Notes: a model not told the origin generated them from the letters alone. DNA of 64,000 bases from Sedimentitalea sp039941015 (GCF_039941015.1 NZ_JBDVFI010000074.1); one strand, 5' to 3'; positions 43,395 to 53,033 are shown, counted from the stretch's first letter. Program-made: numbers and translations.

Positions 43395-44764
43395 GCCGCA
43401 CCTCCCGCTGCGTTCAGCGCCGCGATGGCACAGGATGCCAGGCGCGATTGTTCATCGTCAGACCTGCTCGTCAGAATGATCGGGCATTTCGCCCCCATCA
43501 CCACGCCCCCGGCGCGGGCCTGGGCGAGAAAGGTCAACTCCTTGGCCAACATATTGCCCGCTTCCATGTTTGGAGCGACGAGGATATCGGCGCGCCCCGC
43601 CACCAGCGAGGTGATCCCCTTGGTTGCCGCCGCGCCAAGATCAACCGCGTTATCCATCGCCAACGGGCCATCGACCAAACCGCCGGTGATCTGCCCACGA
43701 TCCGCCATCTTGGACAGGATCGCCGCATCCAGCGTCGACGGAATCGCCGGGTTCACCGTCTCAACAGCCGACAGTATTCCCGCCTTGGGCTGTTCGATGC
43801 CCAACGTCAGCGCAAGATCTATTGCATTCTGAACGATGTCCGCCTTGGTTCTGAGATCGGGTGCGATGTTGATTGCAGCATCCGTTACCATCAGCAGATG
43901 ATCCAGCCCGGGTACATCCATCACAAAGACATGGCTGATCCGCCGCCCACCCCGGCGCAGCCCGCCTTCGCGTTTGACGATTTCACCTAGCAGGATGTCG
44001 GTATGTAAATGCCCCTTCATGATCGCGGAGACTTGTTGATCCAGCACCATGCGAACGGCCGCCTGGGCCGCGAGTCGATGATCGCGAGCCTCAACGATGC
44101 GATAGGGCGCGAGGTCAATGCCCTCGGCCTCTGCCGCTTCGGCGATCCGGTCGGGATGTCCAATCAGGATCGGGTCGATCAGCGTATGTTGGGCGGCCAG
44201 AATGGCGCCCCCCAATGCGTCCGGTTTTTCCGGCGCCACCACGGCGGTGGGCATCGCAGGCAATGGTTCGGCCAGTTCCAGCAGCCGTTCAAAATGCCGG
44301 TGGCTTTGGACCGTCAGCCCCGGCACATCTGACGCATCAAACCGGATGGACCGTTCGGGTGCGATCACCTCGGCCTCGCCCTCGACAATTCGCGTCCCAT
44401 TTGCCGCCTCGACCCAGGTATCAAACCGCACCCTCCGGTTGTCGCCCTTGGCCACCAGCCGCACCTTGACCGTTAGCGTATCGCCCGCCTGCGCGCGTCC
44501 GATAAAACGCAAGGATTGCTGATGATACAGGGTGCCGGGTCCGGGTAACTGACAGCCCAGAACGCCCGAGATCAAGGATGCGACCCACATCGACGGCGCG
44601 ATGGATTCAGGCTCTCCGTCCCCGTCGCCATCCGCCTTGGGCAAGTGCATCGGGTTCAGATTGCCCGACGCATTCGCAAACACATAAAGGTCATCGGCCC
44701 GGCACAGGCGCGAGACTTCGGCCTCCATGCCGATGACAAGCTCGTCATAAGGAATATTCTGCAT
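43391..44764 (-). CDS. Bifunctional enoyl-CoA hydratase / phosphate acetyl- or butyryltransferase
   Basis: A 457-residue fusion, started at the ATG at 44764. Residues 1 to about 145 form a MaoC-like hotdog domain (ASGNLNPMHLPKAD, IAPSMWVASLISGVLGCQLPGPG); its motif has N-x-M-H in place of the usual D-x4-H region. Residues about 160-455 form a PTA/PTB domain (HFERLLELAEPLPAMPTAVVAPEKP-like start, then GIEQPKAGILSAVETVNPAI and VVMGAKCPIILTSR near the end). It transfers acetyl or butyryl between CoA and phosphate. Translational coupling to ackA confirms the acetyl/acyl-phosphate route. The hydratase half could be active or only structural. Confidence 0.92.
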   Translation of the reverse strand: MQNIPYDELVIGMEAEVSRLCRADDLYVFANASGNLNPMHLPKADGDGDGEPESIAPSMWVASLISGVLGCQLPGPGTLYHQQSLRFIGRAQAGDTLTVKVRLVAKGDNRRVRFDTWVEAANGTRIVEGEAEVIAPERSIRFDASDVPGLTVQSHRHFERLLELAEPLPAMPTAVVAPEKPDALGGAILAAQHTLIDPILIGHPDRIAEAAEAEGIDLAPYRIVEARDHRLAAQAAVRMVLDQQVSAIMKGHLHTDILLGEIVKREGGLRRGGRRISHVFVMDVPGLDHLLMVTDAAINIAPDLRTKADIVQNAIDLALTLGIEQPKAGILSAVETVNPAIPSTLDAAILSKMADRGQITGGLVDGPLAMDNAVDLGAAATKGITSLVAGRADILVAPNMEAGNMLAKELTFLAQARAGGVVMGAKCPIILTSRSDDEQSRLASCAIAALNAAGGAA

Positions 44765-44895
44765 AAGCCCCCGCAAGAACTGAGTTTACCAACGCCTAAC
44801 GGGTTTGCGCACGCAAGGCCACTTTAGACGACAATCGCCGGTCATTCGTGAAAAGACATGCATATTCTTTAACTTATCGACGACCTCTGGCCGGT

Positions 44896-45399
44896 TCAGG
44901 CCTCGTCTTGCGGTTTTTGATAGATAAAGCAGCGTTCCGGCACGGCGCCTTCGGGTAATGCAACCTCGAAGAGATCCGCAAAATACATTCTGTCACTGGA
45001 CACCATCATGCCGCCCGGTGCCAGAAGCGGTTCGATCAATGGCGAAACCTTGCGCGCAAAGATATCATTCTTTTCGCGGTTATGTCCGCCCAGATCGGCA
45101 TGGATCAGGCTGGCGACCGCGCCCATCCGGGTCAGGGTTTCAGGCAATGTCTGGTTCACATCGCCGAGAATTGTCAGTTCTTCCGGTGGCGTGCTGTCCG
45201 GATGCGAGGCAACGGCGCGTTCAAAGACATAGATGTCGCGCGATTGGATACGGTTGCGCATGTGATGATAGGTCCGGCCATTGCCAAGACCCAGTTCAAA
45301 CACTGGTCCCTGCATCATGGCGGTTTGGGCGATCGCAAAGTCAAGGCAAGCGCGTTGCGACACCATACGGTCGATGAAAAGGTCCAGGCGGCTGGTCAT
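44896..45399 (-). CDS. Small class I SAM-dependent methyltransferase-like protein
   Basis: A 167-residue protein starting at the ATG at 45399 (AAGGACGCGCC upstream). The Rossmann motif I is GPVFELGLGNGRTYHHMRN (about 31-49), and a later GGMMVSSDRMYF strand fits motif VI. It lacks a substrate domain, so it may act on a small molecule or need a partner. A second gene of the same family with the identical LGLGNGRTY core lies at 61749-62225 at the end of the glycosyltransferase cluster. The gene is divergent from the ABC transporter operon (210 bases between starts). Confidence 0.8.
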   Translation of the reverse strand: MTSRLDLFIDRMVSQRACLDFAIAQTAMMQGPVFELGLGNGRTYHHMRNRIQSRDIYVFERAVASHPDSTPPEELTILGDVNQTLPETLTRMGAVASLIHADLGGHNREKNDIFARKVSPLIEPLLAPGGMMVSSDRMYFADLFEVALPEGAVPERCFIYQKPQDEA

Positions 45400-45609
45400 G
45401 GCGCGTCCTTCTTTGATCCGGGATGTTGCCCTCATGACAAAGAACTGCGCCAATGTGTAGACCCGGCTCGCGATTTCCCGCGTTCGGCTGCTCTGATGAC
45501 AATTCATGTTTGACTACCGACACATCGCCAAGCGAAGGTAGCGCAAAAGCACAATTGAGGTTTGCAGGGACAACATGCGGTTCAGACACAGCCAGACGGA
45601 AACGCCTGA

Positions 45610-47382
45610 ATGACCCCGCTCTTGTCGGTCAAGGATCTCAGCATCGGTTTTGGCAACGGGCCGGATGTCGTCAAGAATGTCAGTTTTGACGTGATGCCCG
45701 GCCAGACGCTGGCATTGGTCGGCGAATCGGGATCGGGCAAGACCGTGACCTGCCGCGCCATATTACGCATCCTGCCGCGTATCGCCCAAATTCGCAGCGG
45801 CAAGATCACTCTGAACGGACGAAGCGGCGGGTTGGAGTTGACCAGCCTGAAAGAACGCAGGATGCGGGACATACGCGGCGATGCGGTGTCGATGATCTTT
45901 CAGGAACCTATGCGGTCGTTGTCGCCGTTGCATAAAATCGGCAATCAGGTCAGCGAAGTGCTCTGGCTGCACAAGAACACCAGCGAACGCGAGGCGCGGC
46001 GAATCGTGCTCGAGAAATTCGAGCGTGTGGGCTTTCCTGATCCGGAACGCGCGTATGATTCCTATCCATTCGAGATGTCCGGCGGGATGCGCCAGCGGGC
46101 GATGATCGCCATGGCAATGGTCAGCCAGCCGGATCTGCTGATCGCGGATGAACCGACCACTGCGCTGGATGTGACAACTCAGGCGCAGGTGCTGGGGTTG
46201 ATGAAAGAGCTTCAGGCCGAAATGGGCATGGCGATGATTCTCGTGACCCATGATCTGGGCGTCGTCGCCAACATGGCCGAACAGGTTGTGGTGATGAACA
46301 AAGGCCGCGTGATGGAATCCGGCGCGGCCGAGGCCATGCTGGGCGCGCCTGCCCATCCCTATACACAACAATTGTTTGATGCGGCTCCGGCGATTCCGGC
46401 CGAACCCAAGCTGGCACCGCCATTGGAGCAGGACGATCTGATCCTGCAACTGAATTCTGTTTCCAAAACCTACACAATGCGCAGTCAGTCGATGTGGAAA
46501 TCCGACTTGCTGATCCATGCCTGCCGGGGGGTTGATCTGAACCTGCCGCGCGGCAAGACGCTGGCGATCGTCGGCGAAAGCGGCTCGGGCAAGACCACTG
46601 CCGCGCGCATTGCGCTTGGGGCGGAACCACCTGACAAGGGCGGCGAGGTGCTGTTTCGCGCCACCCCCGACAGCGAGCCAATTGCCGTTCACAAGATGGA
46701 CAGGGCTGAGCGGGTCGCGTTCCAGAAACAGGCACAGATGGTGTTTCAGGATCCCTATTCCTCGCTCAGCCCGCGGATGCGCATTCTCGACGCCCTCACC
46801 GAACCATTGGACATTCATAAGATCGGCACCCATTCCGAACGCCGCGAGATGGCGGCAGAACGGTTGCGTGCGGTCGGGATGAACCCCGACATGCTGCAAC
46901 GTTATCCGCATGCGTTTTCCGGTGGTCAGCGTCAGAGACTGTCGATTGCGCGGGCGATGATGCTCGACCCGGCGCTGATCGTTTGTGACGAACCGACCAG
47001 CGCGCTTGATGTCAGCGTCCAGGAGCAGATCCTGACCCTGCTCGAAGATATTCGGGACAAAATGAACCTCTCCTACCTCTTCATCAGCCATGATCTCGCG
47101 GTTGTTGCCCGGATTGCCGACGAGGTCGCCGTCATGCGCCAGGGGCTGGTAGTGGAGCAAGCTCCGCCAGAGACGCTGTTCTACAATCCGCAGCACCCTT
47201 ACACCAAAGCGCTGATCGCGGCTCAGCCCGAGCCCGACATCGACAGGCCGATCAATCTCAAGCTGGTTGCACAGGGGGCGGGGTCGCCGGACTCGTGGCC
47301 CGAGGCCTTTCGTTTTTCAAACACCGTGATACCTTCGCTCACGCAAATGGAACCCGGTCACAAGGTACGTTGTCATGTTTAA
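45610..47382 (+). CDS. Peptide-type ABC transporter ATP-binding protein with two ATPase domains
   Basis: A 590-residue protein made of two fused ABC domains of the Opp/Dpp type. Domain 1 (about 4-250) has Walker A GESGSGKT at 38-45, signature MSGGMRQRAM and Walker B LLIADEPTTALD. Domain 2 (about 275-560) has Walker A GESGSGKT near 321, signature FSGGQRQRLS and Walker B LIVCDEPTSALD. Both sites look competent. YejF and GsiA share this fused layout. It is the first of four transporter genes and overlaps the binding-protein gene by 8 bases. Confidence 0.95.
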   Translation: MTPLLSVKDLSIGFGNGPDVVKNVSFDVMPGQTLALVGESGSGKTVTCRAILRILPRIAQIRSGKITLNGRSGGLELTSLKERRMRDIRGDAVSMIFQEPMRSLSPLHKIGNQVSEVLWLHKNTSEREARRIVLEKFERVGFPDPERAYDSYPFEMSGGMRQRAMIAMAMVSQPDLLIADEPTTALDVTTQAQVLGLMKELQAEMGMAMILVTHDLGVVANMAEQVVVMNKGRVMESGAAEAMLGAPAHPYTQQLFDAAPAIPAEPKLAPPLEQDDLILQLNSVSKTYTMRSQSMWKSDLLIHACRGVDLNLPRGKTLAIVGESGSGKTTAARIALGAEPPDKGGEVLFRATPDSEPIAVHKMDRAERVAFQKQAQMVFQDPYSSLSPRMRILDALTEPLDIHKIGTHSERREMAAERLRAVGMNPDMLQRYPHAFSGGQRQRLSIARAMMLDPALIVCDEPTSALDVSVQEQILTLLEDIRDKMNLSYLFISHDLAVVARIADEVAVMRQGLVVEQAPPETLFYNPQHPYTKALIAAQPEPDIDRPINLKLVAQGAGSPDSWPEAFRFSNTVIPSLTQMEPGHKVRCHV

Positions 47383-49303
47383 TTCAACCCGACGCATATT
47401 GCTGGGGGCCGCAGTATGCTTGCTGGCCGCGCCGGTGCTGGCCGCGTCACCCCTGCCTGATCTGGTCGAAAGCACGTTCTGGTCCGCCGAGGTCGACCGC
47501 GGCGACTTGCCACCGCTGGCAGAGCGCCTGCCTTCAACGCCGCTGATCGTTGATCTGGAAAGCCGGGGAAGAACGCCCGGCATTCAGGGCGGCACGCTGA
47601 AGACGCTTGTCAGCCGCAGCAAGGACATCCGCCAGATGGTCGTCTATGGCTACTCAAGGCTGATTGGATATGACGCGAATTACAACCTGCAGCCCGATAT
47701 CCTGCTGTCCTATGACAACGAAGATGACAAGGTTTTCACCCTGCGGCTGCGTCCGGGTCACAAATGGTCGGACGGCGCGCCATTCACATCGGCAGATTTC
47801 GAATACTGGTGGAACGATGTTGCCAACAACGAAATGCTCAGCCCGTCTGGCCCGCCAGACTTTCTGCGTGTCGAAGGTGAATTGCCCACGGTCACGTTCC
47901 CGGACGAGACAACCATCGTCTTTGAATGGGACCGCCCGAACCCCAATTTCCTTGCCAGCCTCGCACAGGCCCGCCCGCCCTTCATCTTCCGCCCTGCGCA
48001 TTTCCTGAAACAGTTTCACGGCGACTATGCAGAGCCCGAGGCGCTGGCCGAAGCGATCGAAGACGTTCGCGCCCGCAGTTGGGCGTCGCTGCACAACAAG
48101 CTGGACAACATGTACCAGTTCGACAATCACGAATTGCCAACTCTGCAACCCTGGATCAACTCGAGTTCGGGCAAAAAGATCCGGCACCTGTTCGTGCGCA
48201 ATCCCTATTTCCACCGTATTGACCCGAACGGGCTACAGCTCCCCTATATCGACGTGGTCGAAATGGAGATCGTCAGCCCCGGACTGATCGCGGCCAAGGC
48301 CAATGCAGGCGAGACCGATCTTCAGGCGCGTGGGCTCGACTTTCGTGACATCTCTATTCTCCGCAAGGGCGAGGCCGATGGCAGCAACTACAAGACATTG
48401 CTCTGGGGCAATGCTGTTGCGTCGCAGATCGCGATCTATCCCGATCTGAACTACAACGATCCCGCATGGCGCGAAGTGCTGCGCAACGTGAATGTGCGCC
48501 GGGCGCTGTCGCTGGCAATTGATCGCGATACCATAAACAAAGCGCTGTATTTCAAACTGGCCAAACCCGGCGCGATGGCTGTTCTGCCTGCCAGCCCATT
48601 CTTTACGCAGGAAAATCGCGATGCCTGGGCCGCCTATGACCCCGAGACCGCCAGCGCCATGCTGGATGAGGCAGGGCTGGATCAACGTGGCGCCGATGGC
48701 ATTCGGCTATTGCCTGATGGCCGCCCGATGGAGGTCGTGATCGAAACCGCAGGCGAACGCCAAGAGGTTGAAAATGCTCTGCAAATCATCACCGACGACT
48801 GGCGCAGCATTGGCGTCAAGCTGATCATGCGTCCGCTGGATCGCGATATCCTGCGCAATCGGGTCTATTCCGGAGAAACCATGGCGTCGGTCTGGTATGG
48901 CTGGGACAACGGCATTCCGCGCCCCTACACTTCGCCCGCCTATGTTGCCCCGACGGATCAGGTGTTCTTTGCCTGGCCAAAATGGGGTCAGTACTATCAA
49001 ACCAATCAAGAAGCTGGCGAAGCGCCCGACATGGAACCTGCAATACGCCTCATGGAATTGCTGCATGACTGGGAGCTTGCCACCAACGATGATGAGCGCA
49101 GTGCCGCCTGGACCGAGATGTTGAAAATCCACGCCGACAACGTGTTTGCCATCGGCACGCTCGCCGAGGCGCCACAGCCTGTCGTGGTCAACAAGCGGCT
49201 GCGCAATGTGCCGGAAACGGCCCTTTGGGCGTGGGATCCCGGCGCACATTTCGGTATTCATCGGCCCGACGAGTTCTATTTTGCCCCTGACGGGACCGAT
49301 TGA
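47375..49303 (+). CDS. Extracellular solute-binding protein, family 5 (peptide/nickel type)
   Basis: A 642-residue periplasmic protein with a signal peptide (residues 1-24, cleaved near VLAAS). The SBP_bac_5 fold is evident in the LRLRPGHKWSDGAPFTSADFEYWW segment (about 125-148), VRRALSLAIDRDTINKALY (about 375-393) and the long C-terminal lobe. At more than 600 residues it resembles YejA/AppA-like receptors rather than a 530-residue OppA, which suits larger or modified peptides. The Tyr/Trp-rich binding surface cannot be used to name a ligand. The stop overlaps the permease start (ATGA type). Confidence 0.93.
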   Translation: MFNSTRRILLGAAVCLLAAPVLAASPLPDLVESTFWSAEVDRGDLPPLAERLPSTPLIVDLESRGRTPGIQGGTLKTLVSRSKDIRQMVVYGYSRLIGYDANYNLQPDILLSYDNEDDKVFTLRLRPGHKWSDGAPFTSADFEYWWNDVANNEMLSPSGPPDFLRVEGELPTVTFPDETTIVFEWDRPNPNFLASLAQARPPFIFRPAHFLKQFHGDYAEPEALAEAIEDVRARSWASLHNKLDNMYQFDNHELPTLQPWINSSSGKKIRHLFVRNPYFHRIDPNGLQLPYIDVVEMEIVSPGLIAAKANAGETDLQARGLDFRDISILRKGEADGSNYKTLLWGNAVASQIAIYPDLNYNDPAWREVLRNVNVRRALSLAIDRDTINKALYFKLAKPGAMAVLPASPFFTQENRDAWAAYDPETASAMLDEAGLDQRGADGIRLLPDGRPMEVVIETAGERQEVENALQIITDDWRSIGVKLIMRPLDRDILRNRVYSGETMASVWYGWDNGIPRPYTSPAYVAPTDQVFFAWPKWGQYYQTNQEAGEAPDMEPAIRLMELLHDWELATNDDERSAAWTEMLKIHADNVFAIGTLAEAPQPVVVNKRLRNVPETALWAWDPGAHFGIHRPDEFYFAPDGTD

Positions 49304-50331
49304 TGAGCATACTGCGCTACGCGCTCTACCGCTTTGCGACGATGCTGCTGACCCTTCTGGTGGTGTCAGCATTGGTGTTCCTGATCATCAACCTCCCCCC
49401 CGGCGATTACCTGTCCAACCAGATCGCCGAACTACGCGCGACGGGTCAATCTGCGGGCATCGACAAGGCTGAATTCCTGCGCAAGGAATACGCGCTGGAT
49501 CGACCTTTGTATCAACAGTACCTCATCTGGATCGGCTTCATTCCCGGTCCAAACGGCTTTTCCGGACTGATCCAGGGTGATTTCGGATGGTCCTTTGAAT
49601 TTGACCGCCCGGTTGCCGATATCGTCGGCGAGAGCCTGTGGCTGACGGTTCTGGTCAACCTTGCAGCCGTCCTGTTCGTCTATCTGATCGCCCTTCCCCT
49701 CGGCGTGCTGGCGGCGGCGAAATCCAAAACATGGGTCGACTATACGTCTGCCTTTGTGGGGTATCTCGGCCTCGCTACGCCGAACTTTCTGCTCGCCCTG
49801 ATCATGTTTTATTATGGACACAAGTATTTTGACCTGCCCATCGGCGGCCTTATGGACCCGATTTACGAAGGCGAGCCGATGACATGGGGCAAGGTCAAAT
49901 CGATCCTGATCCACTTGATCGTGCCTACTTTTGTGATCGGCACATCCGGCGCGGCGGCGATGATGCAGCGTCTGCGTGCGAACCTGCTGGACGAGCTTGG
50001 CAAACCCTATGTGGAAACCGCCATCGCCAAGGGGATGAGCCCGCCGCGCATGCTTACCAAGTACCCGCTGCGCATGGCATTCAACCCGTTCGTTGCTGAT
50101 ATCGGTAACCTGCTGCCGTCGATGGTGTCCGGTTCGGTTCTGGTGTCGGTGGTGCTCGGGCTTCAGACCATCGGCCCGACATTGCTGACTGCGCTCAAGA
50201 CGCAGGATCAGTTCCTGGCGGGGTTTGTTCTGATGTTCGTGGCGCTTTTGACACTGATCGGCACGATGGTTTCGGATGTGCTGCTGGTGCTGCTTGATCC
50301 GCGTATCCGGTACGAGGGGCGCGAAACATGA
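49300..50331 (+). CDS. ABC transporter permease, DppB/YejB-like
   Basis: A 343-residue inner-membrane permease with about six helices: one at 8-30, a periplasmic loop to about 110 that contains FSGLIQGDFGWSFEFDRPV, then helices at roughly 112-135, 142-165, 199-215, 265-285 and 310-332. The BPD-transporter EAA-like loop reads ETAIAKGMSPPRMLTKYPLRMA (about 231-252). Start and stop overlap both neighbours by 4 bases, which keeps the operon translationally coupled. Confidence 0.94.
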   Translation: MMSILRYALYRFATMLLTLLVVSALVFLIINLPPGDYLSNQIAELRATGQSAGIDKAEFLRKEYALDRPLYQQYLIWIGFIPGPNGFSGLIQGDFGWSFEFDRPVADIVGESLWLTVLVNLAAVLFVYLIALPLGVLAAAKSKTWVDYTSAFVGYLGLATPNFLLALIMFYYGHKYFDLPIGGLMDPIYEGEPMTWGKVKSILIHLIVPTFVIGTSGAAAMMQRLRANLLDELGKPYVETAIAKGMSPPRMLTKYPLRMAFNPFVADIGNLLPSMVSGSVLVSVVLGLQTIGPTLLTALKTQDQFLAGFVLMFVALLTLIGTMVSDVLLVLLDPRIRYEGRET

Positions 50332-51482
50332 CCCAACTGCCCGATGGCCGATATGTCGATGATGAACCGTTTGATCCGGTCGCCAACATACAAGAGCTTG
50401 AGCGCAAGGATCTTGACGCCCCGGCATGGTTGCTGGTCTGGCGCAAGTTCCGCAAACACAAGCTGGGTCTTGTGTCGGGGATCTTCCTGCTGATCTGCTA
50501 TCTGATGCTGCCGGTCGCCGGTTTCATCGCACCCTACACCCCGAACGAGCGCAATTCCGATTTCCTCTATGCGCCACCGCAATCGGTCAACTGGTTCCAC
50601 GAGGGCGAATTCATTGGCCCCTTTGTCTACCCGACTGTGGCAGAAGCCGATCTCGTGACGTTTCAATGGAAATTCGTGACCGACGAAACGCAGCCAATGC
50701 CGCTGGAGTTTTTCTGCGAAGCGTCCGAATACAAGATCGCCGGATTGATCCCTTCAAAAACCCACCTGTTCTGTGCACCGGATGGTGCGACCGTGTTTCT
50801 TTGGGGCTCGGACCGACTGGGTCGAGACGTGTTTTCGCGAATTCTTTACGGAGCGCAATTGTCGCTGACCGTGGGTCTCATCGGGATTTCCGTGTCCTTC
50901 ATCCTTGGCATCGGCTTTGGCAGCATCGCGGGCTATTTCGGTGGCAGCATCGACTGGGTGATCAATCGGGTCATTGAAATCCTGCGCTCCCTGCCAGAAC
51001 TGCCGCTCTGGCTGGCGCTGTCCGCTGCTGTGCCGTCAAACTGGGGGCCGGTCTCGGTATTCTTCATCATATCGATCATTCTGGGCATACTCGACTGGCC
51101 GGGCCTCGCCCGTGCGGTGCGGGCCAAGTTCCTGTCGCTGCGTGAAGAGGAATACGTCCGGGCTGCCGAAATGATGGGGGCCAGCTCGGGTCGGGTGATC
51201 CGCAAACATCTGTTGCCGAATTTCACATCGCACCTGATCGCCTCGGCCACCTTGTCGATCCCCGCGATGATCCTTGGCGAGACTGCGCTGTCGTTCCTCG
51301 GCCTCGGCCTGCGCGCGCCGGCGGTGAGTTGGGGTGTCATGCTGAATGATGCGCAGAACCTAGCCAGCATCGAGATCTATCCCTGGACAGCGATTCCCAT
51401 GTTGCCGATCATCGTGATCGTTCTGGCGTTCAATTTCCTGGGTGACGGGTTGCGGGATTCGCTCGATCCCTATGCGGACTGA
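50328..51482 (+). CDS. ABC transporter permease, DppC/YejE-like, with enlarged periplasmic loop
   Basis: A 384-residue permease. Helix 1 lies at about 46-68. In ordinary DppC proteins about 40 residues separate it from the LGTDxLGRDVxSR segment; here that segment (WGSDRLGRDVFSRILYG) comes only at residue 159. The intervening 90-residue loop holds two cysteines, C130 and C149, a possible disulfide. Five more helices follow, with the EAA loop AEMMGASSGRVIRKHLLPNF at about 283-302. A large loop also occurs in YejE. It probably contacts the binding protein. Confidence 0.93.
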   Translation: MTQLPDGRYVDDEPFDPVANIQELERKDLDAPAWLLVWRKFRKHKLGLVSGIFLLICYLMLPVAGFIAPYTPNERNSDFLYAPPQSVNWFHEGEFIGPFVYPTVAEADLVTFQWKFVTDETQPMPLEFFCEASEYKIAGLIPSKTHLFCAPDGATVFLWGSDRLGRDVFSRILYGAQLSLTVGLIGISVSFILGIGFGSIAGYFGGSIDWVINRVIEILRSLPELPLWLALSAAVPSNWGPVSVFFIISIILGILDWPGLARAVRAKFLSLREEEYVRAAEMMGASSGRVIRKHLLPNFTSHLIASATLSIPAMILGETALSFLGLGLRAPAVSWGVMLNDAQNLASIEIYPWTAIPMLPIIVIVLAFNFLGDGLRDSLDPYAD

Positions 51483-51810
51483 CCTGTTCCACCTGATTTT
51501 CGCGCCCATGCTGTATTGCCTCTGGGTTGGCGGAGCAGTCTCTCAATCGGCAGAGACCGACGACTGGACTCGACAGAAATGCGATCTCTACAGTGCAGCA
51601 TGGCAGGACGTAGAGGCATCGCAGGATATGGCTGGCGTCAGCGATGACTTTCTGGAAAAGAACCGCAATTTCATAGCACTGGGCTGCCCCGAGGGCATGC
51701 GGATCTGCGCCATTTCGCCAGAGGATATTGACCTTGCGAACCTGCTCACCGTCCTGTCGATGAACGAAGGCATGGCCAGCACGTTTGTCCCGTTTGGATG
51801 CCCGGACTAG
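51472..51810 (+). CDS. Small secreted protein at the end of the ABC operon
   Basis: A 112-residue frame starting at the ATG at 51472, 11 bases inside the end of the permease gene. Residues 1-24 make a hydrophobic signal-type segment (FHLIFAPMLYCLWVGGAVSQS). The mature part has four cysteines (in TRQKCDLY, LGCPEG, RICAIS and FGCPD), which would suit two disulfides in the periplasm. No family is recognised. Overlap with the permease gene suggests co-expression and perhaps a role near the transporter, but that is inference. Confidence 0.6.
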   Translation: MRTDLFHLIFAPMLYCLWVGGAVSQSAETDDWTRQKCDLYSAAWQDVEASQDMAGVSDDFLEKNRNFIALGCPEGMRICAISPEDIDLANLLTVLSMNEGMASTFVPFGCPD

Positions 51811-51944
51811 GGACAAAGCCCGTCAAAACATCACAATCGCGTAACAATGTTTCACAGGGCCATCTTGAATTTGCCCGATTCTTACCCATGTAGTAACATG
51901 AACATGTTTTAGTTCAGTTTGTAGTGTAACGATTGGTGATTATT

Positions 51945-52310
51945 ATGAGTATTGTAATGAGTGAGCGTTTCAACCGGCCCGACAGGCCCCTCCCCAACCT
52001 TTGGACAGAATTCAGCCGCGGTCGCGACGAAAGTGCGCTGGATTGCGAGACAGCTGTATCGCTGGCCTGCCACCTCAGCCCGACATTCAAGAACGCCGCT
52101 GACTGGAGTAATCTTGTTCGGGAACTGGCGGATCAAGGCTTTGGCCTTGTCTTTCAAGGCGAACGCCTGATCCTCGTAAACGAAGAAACCGGTATCGATC
52201 TGTGCACCTGCGCCTTTCTTGGCCACAGCTTTGCATCATTGACCGAACGTCTTGGCAAGCCCTGTGTCGAAGCGACAACCGCCCGGTTGATGCCACGGCC
52301 CCACGCATAG
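51945..52310 (+). CDS. Hypothetical protein, 121 residues
   Basis: A frame with codon use like its neighbours, starting at the ATG at 51945 (GGTGA upstream) or, less likely, at the ATG at 51957. The product has no signal peptide or membrane helix. The central part (WSNLVRELADQGFGLVFQGE and RLILVNEETG) suggests a small alpha/beta domain, and the C-terminal half has a CTCAFLGHSF stretch with two cysteines. The upstream 130 bases are AT-rich and probably carry its promoter. I do not recognise the family. The gene is convergent with the outer-membrane protein gene, 15 bases apart. Confidence 0.62.
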   Translation: MSIVMSERFNRPDRPLPNLWTEFSRGRDESALDCETAVSLACHLSPTFKNAADWSNLVRELADQGFGLVFQGERLILVNEETGIDLCTCAFLGHSFASLTERLGKPCVEATTARLMPRPHA

Positions 52311-52325
52311 CGTAGAACGCAGAAC

Positions 52326-53015
52326 CTACCGCTGGAACGGCGCCGCCAACAGACGCACCAGCGGCGTTTGCAGGTTGCCCAGCGAGATACGGAACACGAG
52401 CCCCTCGTCACCCGATCCGGACCCTTCGTATTTGAGCCCGGCTGACCAAATCTCGTCAAACGAATAGGACGCGCCGACGCTCCAGTATTCGTGCGCATAA
52501 GAGTCACTGTAACCGTATACGGCGGCAAGACCAAAATCGGGTGTCGGTTCGTAAGCTAGTGTCATGTTCCGGTTAAAGTTCTCGGACTCTGGATTATAGG
52601 CAACATACCCCGTCACGCCGAACTGATCCGTAAGCGGGTAGCCCAGCGTCAGCTTTGCCTCTCCGCAGCAATCGCCACTGTGATCGTAAAGGTATCGCGC
52701 ATAGCCGACGTCAACGAACAGATCGTTCGCAAGCAGGTTCCGGTAGCCGAGGTAGAGATCGATTTCCCAATCGTCATTGTCGCCAAAGTCCACATTGGAC
52801 ATCCATGTTCCTGCATAGAACCCATTAAACCCAACCTCGAAATAGGGCTGAATCGCCGGCTTGCCGTCGGATTGGGTAACGCCGTTCGAAACATAGTTGG
52901 AAACGATGTCCACCCCGAAGAGATAGCTAACGCCTGTTTCCTCTTGGGCCGATACTGAAGATGCCATGCCAATGGTGGAAGCGATTATGGCGCCGCGTAC
53001 GATGCTCATTTGCAC
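52326..53015 (-). CDS. TorF/Gcw_chp-family putative outer-membrane protein
   Basis: A 229-residue protein with a signal peptide (about 1-24, VSAQ-EE). The mature N-terminus YLFGVDIVSNYVSNGVTQSDGKPAIQPYFE is the family hallmark (strand-turn-strand with a V-S-N/R-G-V-S/T-Q-S motif). Repeated alternating aromatic strands (YAGTWMSNVDF, DWEIDLYLGYRN, GYVAYNPESEN, YWSVGASYSF) predict an outer-membrane beta barrel. The GTG at 53015 lies 6 bases after AAGGAG and is preferred over the ATG at 53009. Members of this family have been linked to riboflavin or other uptake only by context; no function is proven here. The gene follows mscS by 18 bases on the same strand. Confidence 0.82.
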   Translation of the reverse strand: MQMSIVRGAIIASTIGMASSVSAQEETGVSYLFGVDIVSNYVSNGVTQSDGKPAIQPYFEVGFNGFYAGTWMSNVDFGDNDDWEIDLYLGYRNLLANDLFVDVGYARYLYDHSGDCCGEAKLTLGYPLTDQFGVTGYVAYNPESENFNRNMTLAYEPTPDFGLAAVYGYSDSYAHEYWSVGASYSFDEIWSAGLKYEGSGSGDEGLVFRISLGNLQTPLVRLLAAPFQR

Positions 53016-53033
53016 AGATCTCTCCTTCTTTGA

